The notes under the pieces are model-generated. The model worked only from the letters and a program-made list of their open reading frames with translations, did no database searches and was not told where the DNA came from. A DNA stretch of 29,230 nucleotides from Hymenopellis radicata (taxonomy: Eukaryota; Basidiomycota; Agaricomycetes; Agaricales; Physalacriaceae), in contig JADNRX010000616.1 of assembly GCA_015501595.1 (NCBI GenBank), forward strand, positions 1 to 29,230. The letters are read 5' to 3'. This document shows, piece by piece, positions 9,823 to 19,757 of the stretch (within the stretch, counting starts at the first letter, position 1; every line of letters starts with the position of its first letter). The translations under genes and the position numbers were made by a program.

Positions 9823-10152
9823 TCAAAGTTTCGTCTTGGGTATCGACGGACGTGAGGGAAAGTTCTCGTCATCGTTGTACTAAAAAGAGTTTAGTGAAGG
9901 CTATGGTGGGTAAACGTGGCTCACCTTCAAGGGCAGAGGCAGCGTTTCGCTAGCTGTCTTGACAAGTCCAATGCTGCGTATTTCGAGGTCGTCCAACGGC
10001 GCCTTTGCCTCCCAGTCTTCGAGGTTTACGGTGGACTTTGAGGTCGTCGGTACAATCAACGTCGGTGCTCGTCGTGGAGCCGTATGCGTTGCCATAACAT
10101 GGTCCAAGCGGCGGTCGATCGTGGGCGGAGGAGGGAAATCGGAGTTTCCATT
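9823..10152 (-). CDS. Unrecognised two-exon gene piece
   Basis: Minus-strand exon 10152-9925 joins exon 9879-9823 through a 45-bp GTGAGC...TTTTTAG intron in phase 0 and reaches TGA. The peptide runs FPPPPTIDRRLDHVMATHTA, a Pro/Thr/Ser-rich line, EDWEAKAPLDDLEIRSIGLV, then YNDDENFPSRPSIPKTKL. The even, charged composition and clean splice make it look like real coding sequence. The 5' end needs an upstream exon: a CGCTTAG acceptor lies at 10153, preceded in frame by a stop, and I cannot find a convincing donor or ATG. It may be the remnant of a longer conserved gene. I do not recognise it. Confidence 0.42.
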
Positions 10153-10352
10153 CTAAGCGATTGCCGTTTACGGTTTGTGGACCGCTGACGTGACCCTTTA
10201 ATTTTGTGACGCTCTGCCTTGCCACAGTCCCACAACTCAGCTGTTTTGACAGCTAGTCTCACTCGATTCGCCTATGGAACATTTCATTACCTTGTAGGAT
10301 TCATCTGTCACAACCGTATTGCTGACTTTTCCGGCGCTTCACCCAAAAGGAC

Positions 10353-11315
10353 ATGTCGCCACAGAACAATGGACAATCGTTCCAGTCCCGTGACTTGTTC
10401 GCGCAATATAAATACTGCTCACGGACGCGTAACCTTCCTTCACCAGAACCACCATCATCTCCATGGATTCGCCCTCACTCGCAGCCTTACATTGCCCGCT
10501 TCTACATCGACAGTTTGTTCCACAATCTACCCATCACCTTGAGGGGTGTCAAGCACCAGTTATCTGACCCGGCTTCCAAGGAGGTTGAATCCTTTTGCCC
10601 GTTCCACGTGTGCAATGCCTTCAACGCCCGTACGCTCAGCTGCCTGTTGAAACTGCAATTCATTCAACAAGAAGATTTGGTTCTCGAGGACCGTGTCGCT
10701 CTGAATCAGTATCAATCTTCGTCTGATTACATCAGAACCTGGTTTGTCAGAGGTCCTTGGAACCCCACACGTCAGGACAGAACGCTCTGGAAACTTGCAT
10801 ACGCTCGATTCTGGGAAACCAAGCGGCGATCCATCGTGAACAATGACCAAAGTCCCATTATGATTGTACGTAACCTTTTTGCTATCCGCATGCCTCTCTG
10901 ATAAGCTGGTCCACAGCATATTGAAACCGGAAAACGCGTCAGTATTCAAAGTCGAATGAACACTTGTGAAGGAACATCCCGGGACATCATCCGCAAGTAC
11001 CGGCTAGTCACTCTCAACAACACGCACATCAAGAGCAAGAAGAGACCTCAAACGTTCCCAAGAAACAGCCGCGAAGAGTATTGGCACGACGTCGCGATTC
11101 AAACACTTCGTGTGCGCGAGAAACCCAGTCGGGGCCGGTCTCGATGTGGGACGGATTTCTTTGGGTGGAAGAGAGGCGTGTGGACCCCTGGTGGGTCGCC
11201 GCTTCAGAGGCCTCTGCTGGGCGGAGGCGCTGACGAAGATGAACAGTCCGAGTGTGGACCTGTCAGGCGTTTGTCGAACCGCCAGTCCAACCGATGGCAT
11301 CCGTATGCTGCATGA
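10353..11315 (+). CDS. A3: divergent MPDLS-family protein, module 2
   Basis: Two exons, 10353-10865 and 10917-11315, with a 51-bp phase-0 intron, give 303 aa. It aligns distantly with A2: PWIRPHSQPYIARFYIDSLF against FPIRPPGARAVADIITHKV, and CPFHVCNAFNARTLSCLLKL against SPFHPANLFSIRTIAWLLSI. The intron falls at the position of the second A2 intron and is the same length (51 bp). The C-terminus is Arg/Lys-rich (KSKKRP, REKPSRGRSR), possibly a nuclear signal, and lacks the GDEYVSSYAFNH block of A1 and A2. The start is uncertain: the MPDLS-like tiny exon is not visible, and a TATAAATA lies inside the reading frame at 10407-10414, so translation may begin later or from an unseen small exon. It lies 217 bp upstream of B2, as A1 does relative to B1. 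Function unknown. Confidence 0.65.
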
Positions 11316-11532
11316 TGCACAATGCCTGCCATTCTTTAATTTCATGATCTACCGCTTTATTTATGCCTGACATACAACTTCCATACCATTTTATGTATCT
11401 GTAACTTTAAGTACAAACGCTTGAGCAAGTAAACAAATATATCAAACTCTATTCCCCCGGCCGATCAAGTTTATGTAACCTTCAAACCATCACCACCATC
11501 CTTCGCGTTTGTGGCCCACATAAGTAGACGTT

Positions 11533-13124
11533 ATGACAGACGAAGTACGCCTCTTCCGTAATTAACACATCATTTGACTTAAGAACAACTCGCTAGGGCA
11601 ATCTCGACATCCCCTTCGAAATCAAATGCACCATTCTCGAACACGTTGAAAATGCCGACCTTGGCAATGCGGCCTTGATCTGGCCAGACATGCTACCTTA
11701 TATTCGTCGTCGCACATTCGCTTCTGTTGTCATATCCAATCACGCCAATTACAGTCCCGATGCCGCCGACCTGGGTGCAGTCCCCCGACGTATCCAAAAC
11801 TCCCTACATAACCTCCACAACGTCCTCACCCACACCCCCAAAATCGCAGAGAACATCCGCGTACTTCATCTCCGAGAGCCCACGAAGACCTCTCAACCTC
11901 TGGTCATTTCGCAGCACGTCATTCTACCCCAACTCTTCGGACATATACCAGAGATGACCAATCTCCAGTGCGTCATTCTAGAGAGGCTCAACTTCTTGGT
12001 GATACCAGACCCTACAGCCCTTCCCCGCGCGCTCAGATGCTGCACATTCCGCCTCGACACGCTCCAAATCAAGAACTGCCTAACGTCAATGGACGTCCTA
12101 ACGGCTATCCTGCGCGCCGTCGTAGACGTACAGTTCCTCGACCTCAGCCTCATCCTCCGGTTCAGCGAGTTCGACCGCGAGGTTGATATTAACTGGGAAG
12201 ACCCAGACCTAGTCGACTACTATGACGATATGGAGATGGATGGAAAGCGATTGAAAGTGAAGAAAGAAAAAGTCAAAGAGTTTCTTTATGTGGATACGCT
12301 GCGTTTGCATGTAATAGGCGACGCTGAGCACCGGTTTGTGGATTTGCTTGGAAGCGAGAGGTATTCCCCTTTGTGCAATGTTCGAGTTCTCGAGATCGAG
12401 CATCTGAGTGGCGCCGATCAGAATCTCGTGAATAGTCTCAATAGGCTTCTGGCTCATACTAGCCATTACCTGGAGGAGTTGTCCATCTTTAGGGCGAGCA
12501 CTACATGTGCGTATTCTATGCTTATTTCATTTTCTGACTGACGAGATCTTGGCAGATGACTTTCCTTGGGGCTCATGCATCAATCTCGCCCATATCTCGA
12601 CGTTCAAGTTCTGGACGCGAATCGAGTGTTGCTATCGCTGGTGGTGGCTCAACGATCCTTGGGCATGGGCCCTCGAACAAGAGCGCTTTGTCAAACTATA
12701 CGCTATGAGTCTGGAGAATGTTCCCAAGACCTCCAAACTCAGAGAACTCGAGGTGTCCCTCGTCATTGACATCATCGACATCAACGTGATGCCCCGTGTC
12801 GAGCGTCCCATCTGGGATACCCTAGACGCCGCACTCACAGCCAATAATTTGAAGGAGATCTTGGAAACCCTGGTACTGAATGTCTATGTCGTGCCGGTAG
12901 CCGATCTAGCGCAATTCGGTGAGATCACGGAGCAGTACATGGCCGATTTTGAAGATTGGATTCTTGCTGAGTGTTTGCCGGCTACGGGGCGGACGTACTT
13001 TGAGAGGGACGAACGAGGTGTGATTTTCTGCCAGAACGCGATGGACATGTCCAGGGGTGCTTCGAGTAACGATGAGTTATCACGACTGGTGAAACTGTGT
13101 TCCCCAACTTCCAAGTACTACTGA
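11533..13124 (+). CDS. B2: F-box-like protein, module 2
   Basis: Three exons, 11533-11544, 11597-12506 and 12556-13124, with introns of 52 and 49 bp, give 496 aa. Exon 1 encodes only MTDE and ends at GTACGC, as in B1. The F-box-like N-terminus reads IPFEIKCTILEHVENADL, then ALIWPDMLPYIRRRTF. The body keeps the family lines NLQCVILERLNF, ALPRALRCCTF, VLTAILRAVVDV, EHRFVDLLGSERYSPL and LAHTSHYLEELSIF. The C-terminal part has HISTFKFWTRIECC and ECLPATGRTYFERDERGVIF. Relative to B1 it has a charged Asp/Lys insert near residues 210-245 and a longer tail. Both introns match B1 in position and phase. As an F-box protein it would act as a substrate adaptor in an SCF complex; that role is inferred. 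Confidence 0.8.
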
Positions 13125-13556
13125 TGAATAAGTGCAAAGTGTAAACAGTTTTTGGGAACGCATAGGGTATTTGCCTACAGCTTAGGACTTGTAATACTGG
13201 ACGATTGAGAGAACACATTAAGGTCATTCAAGAACTGTGGCGCACATAAATTTAGACTATATGCACATTGAATCAGATTGATACCTGTGTAATGATGCGC
13301 TTGAAGCATCCAGACAGCATGAGGACAAAGGAAGTGTTCCCCGTACAATGGCTACTGTGGGATATACACAACTTCATGCGGGGCGCCCCCCGAAAATTTG
13401 AACAATGGCGCCCGGGCTCGGGACTCTGACCGCTTTTGTCGCTGCCTTCAAGTCACGGGACAGCGACCGCGTCCACACACACAGGCAGGGCTTTGTTCTT
13501 TGTTTACCACCACTACGCATTGCCCAATTCGTCGTCTTGATCTCAACAAAGCGAAG
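13125..13556. promoter_or_regulatory. B2 3' region and A2 promoter
   Basis: The first part is AT-rich and presumably the B2 3' UTR. From about 13402 to the ATG it aligns with the region upstream of A1 (GAACAATGGCGC, GGGCTCG, TTTTGTCG, TCACGGGACA), marking the conserved promoter of the A genes. No TATA box is obvious. Confidence 0.45.
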
Positions 13557-15050
13557 ATGCCTGACCTCTCGGTGAGTTTGTGATAGAAGTAATAATGTTC
13601 TTTAGCTTACCATGGACAGATCCCGAACAACGCATTCCCAATCCGCCCGCCAGGCGCGCGCGCCGTCGCAGACATCATAACGCACAAGGTCATGAACCCG
13701 GACTTTTGGCCAGAGAACGTCCCACCCGTCCGACAAGTCCAGTACCCATTCTTGGATATCCGCGTGACTAGCATTGGTACTGAGCGCGTATTTTCACCAT
13801 TCCACCCCGCAAACCTCTTTAGTATCCGCACCATCGCTTGGCTTCTCTCGATCGAATTCATAACGCTGGATGTCTTGACAGAAGAGCACCGCTCCAAGGT
13901 CGACGAGTATAAGGCGCGTTCCGGAGAGCAGCTCATCTGGCACGCCGATGGAGAGTACAACCTCACCGCCGAACACAGAGGCGCGTGGGTAGAGAAGTAC
14001 CATCGAAGGGACGCGTTTTTCCGGCGCAAGGAGATAAACGACGCGGTGCGGTTCAAGAGACAGTTTTTGCGCGACATGGCCCATCTTGAGTGGATGAGTC
14101 TCGACGTGGTAAGTTCCGTCGTCTGCTCCTAACCGTTCCAACCTAAACATGAATTCAAGTTATTCCGATCACCAGAGGGATGGAAGGGCGGCCCCTACAA
14201 CTACCCCCGCGACGTCCTGGGCGGAAGACTCCGAGAAGTTCGCCCGAAGATGAATCCGAACGCTCCGCCTAGTAGATTCCCAAACAGTTGCAGGTTGAAA
14301 CCTGTTGAGAGGATAATACTAGGAAATGAAATGTTTAGATTGTATGGGGAGGATCGAGGCATCGCGCCTTTTAGATTCACGCCGCTCATCAATCGACTCA
14401 TGAACCAACGCATAGCGAACGCGCCCGACCCACTACCTCTGCCACCATGCAGATATATGCTTCGTGATGCCGCCAACCCTCCGATTGACCCGCTTCCTGA
14501 CCTTGATGATATCGATGTCATTCACGAGGACGACGACAGTGTCATGGGAGATGCCACAGAATTGTCCCGTACTGCAGACCCTCCAGCATCAGAGACTTCC
14601 TCTTCTCTCGGTAAACGGAAACGGGTAGATGACGACGAAGTCCATTACGAGCTCGACGCTCCAAAGGAAGTTGACTTTAGACTGGCGGAGTTCGAGAGGG
14701 ATATCAGGGAGAGCGAGTGCCAGAAGGAGATGAAGCAGAGACAGAAATGTAGACGAATCCGCTACCGGCAGGACGTGACTCCTGGTCCCGCGCAACCGAC
14801 CACGTACAAGCGATCCTCCGACACCAAATCGACCAAAGCGCAATCGGGCAATCGGAAGAAAAATTGGGTCCCACTGTATTCCCCACTTAGGGAGTCAACG
14901 ACCATCGTAGTAGGAGACGAGTACGTGTCCAGTTATGCATTCAACCACAAGGTCAGCCTGGAGGACTGCCAGGCCCATGTTCGGCCTCAAGTCGAACAGA
15001 ACATGATTGCTGTAGGTACCCAGAGCGGGCCGGTGAAGAAGACAGGCTGA
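13557..15050 (+). CDS. A2: MPDLS-family protein, module 3, open copy
   Basis: Three exons, 13557-13571 (MPDLS), 13620-14108 and 14160-15050, with introns of 48 and 51 bp, give 464 aa. The N-terminal half (6-168) has FWPENVPPVRQVQYPFLDI, VFSPFHPANLFSIRTIAWLL and a charged helix-rich part WVEKYHRRDAFFRRKE. The middle is acidic and proline-rich (DDIDVIHEDDDS) and is followed by KRKR at about residue 320, a classical monopartite nuclear signal next to an acidic run. The C-terminal part has KKNWVPLYSPLR and GDEYVSSYAFNH, shared with A1. No enzyme or DNA-binding motif is recognised. The frame ends at TGA (15050) where A1 continues about 55 residues. Homology to the A1 tail resumes in non-coding DNA just after the stop (GAGAGGCCCTGCACATT), so an internal deletion has shortened this copy. 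Its partner B3 lies downstream. Confidence 0.75.
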
Positions 15051-15355
15051 GGGAGAGGCCCTGCACATTATTGAGCTACATCGGGCTGGATTCCTTCATT
15101 CAAGTTTGACTGCGGGGGAAAGCAGTCGGTGAGGCTGTAGTGACGAGTTCAGCCAAAGGGGCATATTCTCAGGTTGCTGCTGGATGGACAGGTCAGCTTC
15201 TCGTCGCAGCTGACTAGAATTCGGGAAGGACGAGCATGAGTTATATGTACTACAAAGTTTTAGTTGTCATTTTAATTCAATTATGATCATGTTAACCAAC
15301 AAACCGTGGTTGTTTGAAGAAGACTGGAACTAGACAAGATAGAGGAAAGAGGAGT

Positions 15356-15367
15356 CGGCAGTCGCCG
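15356..15367. promoter_or_regulatory. Palindrome upstream of B3
   Basis: CGGCAGTCGCCG matches the dyad at 3289-3302 upstream of B1 and lies in a homologous intergenic stretch (shared AACAAAC..GT...TGTTTGA and a shared ACTTGTA run). Possible regulatory site. Confidence 0.35.
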
Positions 15368-15422
15368 AACGCGCTCGTTACGCCCGTGATGCGTAACTTG
15401 TAAGTCTTTGTAAGTGAACAAC

Positions 15423-17043
15423 GTGGCGACACAGGTGCGTTTAGCTCTAAATTCTCGATAGCACGCTCAGTCTGTATTCAGGACTCTGCCCACTCTCGAA
15501 TTCCTTTTGAGATTAAATGCCTCGTTCTCCAACACGCTGACATTGAAGATCTGCGACGAGTATCCCTGATATGGCCAGAAATGCTTCCTTTCATTCGTCG
15601 TCGCACCTTCAACTCAGTTGTCATAGGTCAGCCTATGAATGATGCATATAGTCCTGACAGATTCCAGAGGCATCTCAGAAGCTCCATCCAGAACCTACAT
15701 AGTGTTCTCAATGACACGCCACATATCCACCAACACATCCATGTTTTCCACCTGAAGGAGCCTAAGAGTACAGCCGGGAATCCGCCTCCATTTCCCATCT
15801 CACGAATTCCAATACTTCCCGAGTTCTTCGGACATATCTCTGAGATGCACAATCTCAAAGAACTTGTTTTGGAGAGAATCAATTTCTGGATGCTGCCGGA
15901 CTCCAAAGCCCTTACCCGCGCGCTCAGATGTGCCTCGTTTCGACTACACACTCTACGCCTCGTTGCTTGCCTCATGCCACTCGATATCCTCATGTCCATT
16001 TTACACGCCGTTGTTGACGTCGAAATACTGGAATTAGGCCCCTTGCGATTCGGACGGTTTGGCATCAATGCCGGGATAAATTACCAGTATCACGAGGACC
16101 CTCCCCTCATAGACTTTGACGACGCGCTCGTGTGGAAAGAGCAGCGGAAACCTCCGGCAACAGAGTTTCTCTGTGCCGACTCGTTCCAGATGCACATCAC
16201 AAGCGACAGTGACCACCGCTTTGTGGATCTTCTGTCCAGCGAACAGTACTCTCCGTTATGCGACATTCGGGTCCTCCAGATCTCCAAGATGAGCGGCAGC
16301 CGAAATATCTTACGGAGATTGAATAAACTACTGGCTCGTATGAGCCAATATCTCGAGGCGTTAATCATCTATTCGGCGGAAGGGTGTATGTTCTGTTAAA
16401 CTCTTCGTGAACATTTTTAACGCGTGCAATAGACCTCTCAACTCCTATGCCAATCGCTGGGACGACAATTCCATCCAACTTCAACACATCTCAACGTTCA
16501 GATTCCGGATGCTGATCAAATATTCATATGAACGCAATCTTCAAAATCCGCTGAGATGGGTACTCGACCCATCTGCTTGAGCTGTATACAACAACACTCG
16601 AGAGGATCTCAAATGACTCCAGCCTCAGACACCTCGAGTTGAACTTGGTCATACACATTATCAGCACCGTGCGGATGCCTTCCGTACCGCGGAATGTCTG
16701 GCTCGATTTGGATGATGCACTCACGACAAACGCACTGCAGGAGATACTAGAAAGTGTGGTGTTGAACGTCTTCGTCATGCCGAAGGCTCTGTTTATAGAT
16801 GAGAGCCTTGTGACGGAGCAGTTTATGATGGATGTCGAGAATTGGGTTATAGGTGAATGTCTGCCCGTGACGCGCATGGCTAGACTCGAACCAATCCCGC
16901 TGACCTCGCGGAATGCAGTGATCGAGTTCCGCGAGGTCAGCGGGATTGGTTCGAGTCTAGCGCATGGCGTACTTCGGAGAAGGTCGGAGAGGTGTCATTT
17001 CTTGTGCAGAAGTTCCAGAAGATCTTCTCTCTCCCTTCGGTAA
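15423..17043 (+). pseudogene. B3: F-box-like gene, inactivated, module 3
   Basis: This is a homologue of B1 and B2 with the same exon plan: tiny exon 15423-15434, intron 15435-15481, exon 15482-16383, intron 16384-16432, third exon from 16433. Three lesions are visible. The start codon is GTG instead of ATG (GTGGCGACACAG, with an in-frame TAA just upstream). A frameshift near 16575 brings TGA into frame at 16578-16580. An 88-bp insertion (79-bp foldback plus 9-bp duplication) interrupts the conserved LPVTRMAYF segment. Exon 2 itself is fully open and well conserved (IPFEIKCLVLQHADIEDL, NLKELVLERINFWMLPDSKA, DHRFVDLLSSEQYSPLCDI), so inactivation is probably recent. It is closest to B1. Confidence 0.78.
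16872..16968. mobile_element. 79-bp perfect foldback insertion with 9-bp TSD
   Basis: Two 32-bp arms (16881-16912 and 16928-16959) are exact reverse complements around a 15-base loop. The insert is flanked by GCGCATGGC on both sides (16872-16880 and 16960-16968). Removing the insert and one copy of GCGCATGGC restores the alignment to B1 and B2 (GCGTACTTCGG against ACGTACTTTGA), so this is a real insertion. The size is far below ordinary MITEs. The ends begin TAGACTCGAACC. The 9-bp duplication would fit an element mobilised by a Mutator-like (MULE) transposase, which typically makes 8-11 bp duplications; that assignment is inference. No other copy is seen in this window. Confidence 0.85.
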
Positions 17044-17274
17044 AGAGACTTTGATTCATAACGTGGCGCAGGGATAGAGATTACCGTGTCGATCCCAATA
17101 GATCCTGTTTCATCAACGTCGTAAGAATATGGTGACTGGCGCCAGGGATGTTGACTCGCAGTATCAAGAAAAGACAAGGAGACATGTATTTTCGTGGTCC
17201 TGATGCGTACGATTCTAAGCAAGGAGGGTCGACTACTACAAGAGTTTTAGAGTCGAATATAAAAACAAGTACTC

Positions 17275-17337
17275 TAGCCTCGACTTGTTTCGATCAAGAC
17301 CTCGGTGTTGTGGGCCGAGCGCGATACAACTTATGGA
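17275..17337 (-). pseudogene. Degenerate copy of initiator tRNA-Met
   Basis: The T-arm ACTTGTTTCGATCAAG (plus strand) is identical to that of the intact tRNA at 19758-19829. It is followed by ACCTCGG-GTT-TGGGCC-GCGCG, matching the variable region, anticodon arm and D-stem. The acceptor stem no longer pairs, two bases of the T-stem/variable region are lost, the anticodon reads CAC, and the D-arm is degraded. It is therefore a tRNA pseudogene or tRNA-derived insertion. Confidence 0.7.
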
Positions 17338-17955
17338 CCCAGGACTAGGTTTCTGTGTGGCGTTCATAATCAGATTATTATCGGCGATACTTGCCAACGA
17401 AGATAGCAACTTGATAGAGCCTTACCTTGACTGCTACAGGACACATCTGTTTTCCTTTTCCGTCGTGCGTGAAAACTGTCGAACGCACTGCGCCTGCTGT
17501 CACGACCAGTAAGCGTCGCCACCAGACCGAATGTGGCGCAGATTTATTTTAGATTGACCCCACATCATCGTCTGTAGCGCTGCGTGGAGCGTCAGGGATA
17601 GACCAACACTGGTGTCTTCCGTTGCCTCCTCCAGCAGCGCTTTTTTTTTGCAAGCCATGTCACTTCTCCTCAGGCTCCGAAGAATGTGAATCGAGTTGAT
17701 GCTGGAATTGGCAGGGATGCCCTTGAGAATAATGAGAAAGTGTGATACGAGGCGTCGACAAGCTGAACGTGACGAACAAAGGCAAGAGACTCGGAGCGAC
17801 TGCGGCAATTGTCCATAACTTGCTTTGCACAACCTGACCACAACCCCGACTTCACTTCTTGCTTCGAAATTCAGCGAGGCATCTCCCATCTTCAAGATAC
17901 CAGATATATAGATCTATTCCAGCTTCTGTGTCTGCTCAGAAGAATGCCATCGAAC
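17338..17955. other. No gene recognised
   Basis: Between the tRNA relic and the B4 fragment. A minus-strand frame (17500-17895, 131 codons) is open but shows no family features and no supporting introns. A 9-base T run occurs near 17641. Confidence 0.3.
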
Positions 17956-17992
17956 GAGTTGTCGTTATTGTGGCTCAACTTCTGCCAAGAAC

Positions 17993-18160
17993 TCTGCCCA
18001 CTCAAGAATTCCTTTAGAAATCAAATTGTCCAAAGTTCTCGACGATATCGAAGATGAAGACCTCAAGTCGATGTCTCTTGTTTGGCCTGACACGCTTCCT
18101 CTTATCCGGTGGCGTACCTTCGAGTCGATCATAAGCCCTCGCGCGACGCGCACGCCAGTC
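17993..18160 (+). pseudogene. B4: N-terminal fragment of an F-box-like gene
   Basis: After an AAG acceptor the frame reads NSAHSRIPLEIKLSKVLDD, then DEDLKSMSLVWPDTLPLI and RWRTFESII. It aligns with the F-box-like start of B3 (DSAHSRIPFEIKCLVL, SLIWPEMLPFIRRRTF) and B1. Homology stops after about 55 codons, and no later B-family exon follows. A possible ATG (17944) with a poor donor lies upstream, where the tiny exon should be. This is the 5' relic of a fourth module. Confidence 0.72.
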
Positions 18161-18326
18161 CGCCGGTTCTATTCAACAGACGGCGCGTGTCAACCTCCTC
18201 CAGCGGGCGATTGTTAAGCACTTGATAGAAGGATGCAATCATTAAGACCCGACAGTTACACCAATGAACCGATGTAAGCTACAAGCATGCATGCATCCCG
18301 TTTCCTTGTCATTTGAAGCCGAGCCT

Positions 18327-18622
18327 TTACTGGCATACGATCTGTACCATTTCGTCGGTGTCAGAGTAAAAGTTCGATAGCCTGAAAAGCTGACCTGGCA
18401 GCACTTGACTGCATTTCCGGGACCGTTGAGGCCGCAGGAGACCCAGTCGGATGCACATCCTTGGGAGATGGGGACGAAGACCTATAGCGCATAATCAGGA
18501 TCGCAATTGACCGATGATGAAGGGGATGGACATACACATCCAGCAGCTGCGCGATTCTCGAGAGGAGTAGCAGCGGCAAGGGTGGCAAGAGCCGCGACGA
18601 GAGCGAAGAGCTTGAACTGCAT
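18327..18622 (-). CDS. SSP2: 62-aa secreted six-cysteine protein
   Basis: Three minus-strand exons, 18622-18536, 18481-18395 and 18341-18327 (87, 87 and 15 nt), have introns of 54 and 53 bp, all phase 0. Residues 1-18 (MQFKLFALVAALATLAAA) form a signal peptide. The mature chain has six cysteines in the order C-x9-C-x6-C-x9-CC-x2-C, with GCASDWVSCGL and KCCQIVCQ at the end. Splicing at the GTATGT donor after GGATGT keeps the frame. Without splicing the frame stops after 46 codons and loses most cysteines. A 15-nt last exon is unusual, but it gives a Cys-containing end and a stop, as expected for this kind of small effector-like or hydrophobic-surface protein. It is extracellular; function unknown. 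Confidence 0.68.
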
Positions 18623-19757
18623 GATTGGTTGGTTGGTTGGGTTGTAGAAAAGACTTTGGAATCCTCGAGTTGGAGCTGTGGGATAATGAATGAGTCTCGA
18701 AGTATGCAGGCTTTTATACACAGAACTAGCCAATCTATTCTTGTTCAAACACGATGCGAGGAGCATCTTTCCGAGCGCGACCGGGGCCGGTGCACCACCT
18801 GAGCCGACACTCAACGCAAAAGTTGTCCTGGAAGTAGCAGCAAGTAGAAGATATTGGGGTCGCCCGATGACCAATGGAACTCGTGTCGACTTTCGCGCCC
18901 CGAAGTTAGCGCAGAAACAGGTAGCTCCCCCTGAATGAGTGCTGAAACATGGCAGACCTCCATTCGTAAATAGACTTTGACACCGTGGAATAGAGTCATA
19001 GAGTTTAGAATAGATTAAGGATTCGCGCTGGCGATCTCATGGTCAGGCAGATCCTCTTTTATCGGGGCAAAGAACTTGAAATGGCGATAACGTTGCTCAA
19101 TTGGGTACCTAGAACAGTCTTCCTCAGTACATCTTGCGCCTTCTTCCACGCGGGAGCTGTGCATAACGAAATGTGAGCAACTCCTTTAGCTAGAGAGTAT
19201 GCCAAAACAGTACTTGCAGGGTTCAAATGCACGCCTGTTCGTGGAGTCCTTCGGAGAGCCTTGGAGCGCATTCGCCGAACATCTCAACTCCGCGGGTTAC
19301 GGAAAGCGGATTTGTCGGCCTGGGTCGGAATGTGGTCATTGTAAAGTCATCTCGAGAGCCATCATTGCAAGTCGCCGTACATCAAGACGCTGGCAAGGCA
19401 GCGAAAAGAATATGAAGCCCTTCACGTCTTGGGAGGAAACGCTTGACTAGTTTCTGTAGCCTAGAATGCCAAATATGAGTCTAAGGAATCAGGATAACGA
19501 GCAATCAAGTTCACCTATTAACGGTATAGATGGTCAATGGGTAGAAGCTTAAAATACCGTCAGAACTCTACTTGAGCAGCCGGCATACCGGGCAATGTTG
19601 TGAAGCTTGGGAGAAAATGGGGCATACAGCTGCGATGGCTAAATGACCTATTGTACGGCTTTGCTACGTTGAGGGTACATGCAGGCAGATGCGGCGGGAA
19701 GCGTAAAGCTTGAAATTTACCGCAAAAAACCAAAAGAAATAGTTGGATGGGAATAAG
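18623..19757. other. Intergenic, SSP2 promoter and unassigned DNA
   Basis: The left end carries the SSP2 promoter. A plus-strand run near 19190-19345 gives a protein-like frame (REYAKTVLAGFKCTPVRGVL and on) without start or partner exon; possibly a relic. Nothing else is supported. Confidence 0.3.
18711..18718 (-). promoter_or_regulatory. TATA box of SSP2
   Basis: TATAAAAG on the minus strand lies 89 bp before the SSP2 ATG, followed by a CT- and CA-rich leader typical of strongly expressed fungal genes. Confidence 0.6.

Noticed and set aside
16384..16432. Extra frameshift at the B3 second intron when GTATGT (16386) is used as donor
   Set aside because: Using the GTGTAT donor two bases earlier keeps the family frame, so no lesion is needed there.
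16881..16959. Foldback arms resemble a tRNA B box (GGTTCGAGTCT)
   Set aside because: No A box or cloverleaf; ten matching bases in a palindrome are not enough to call a pol III element.
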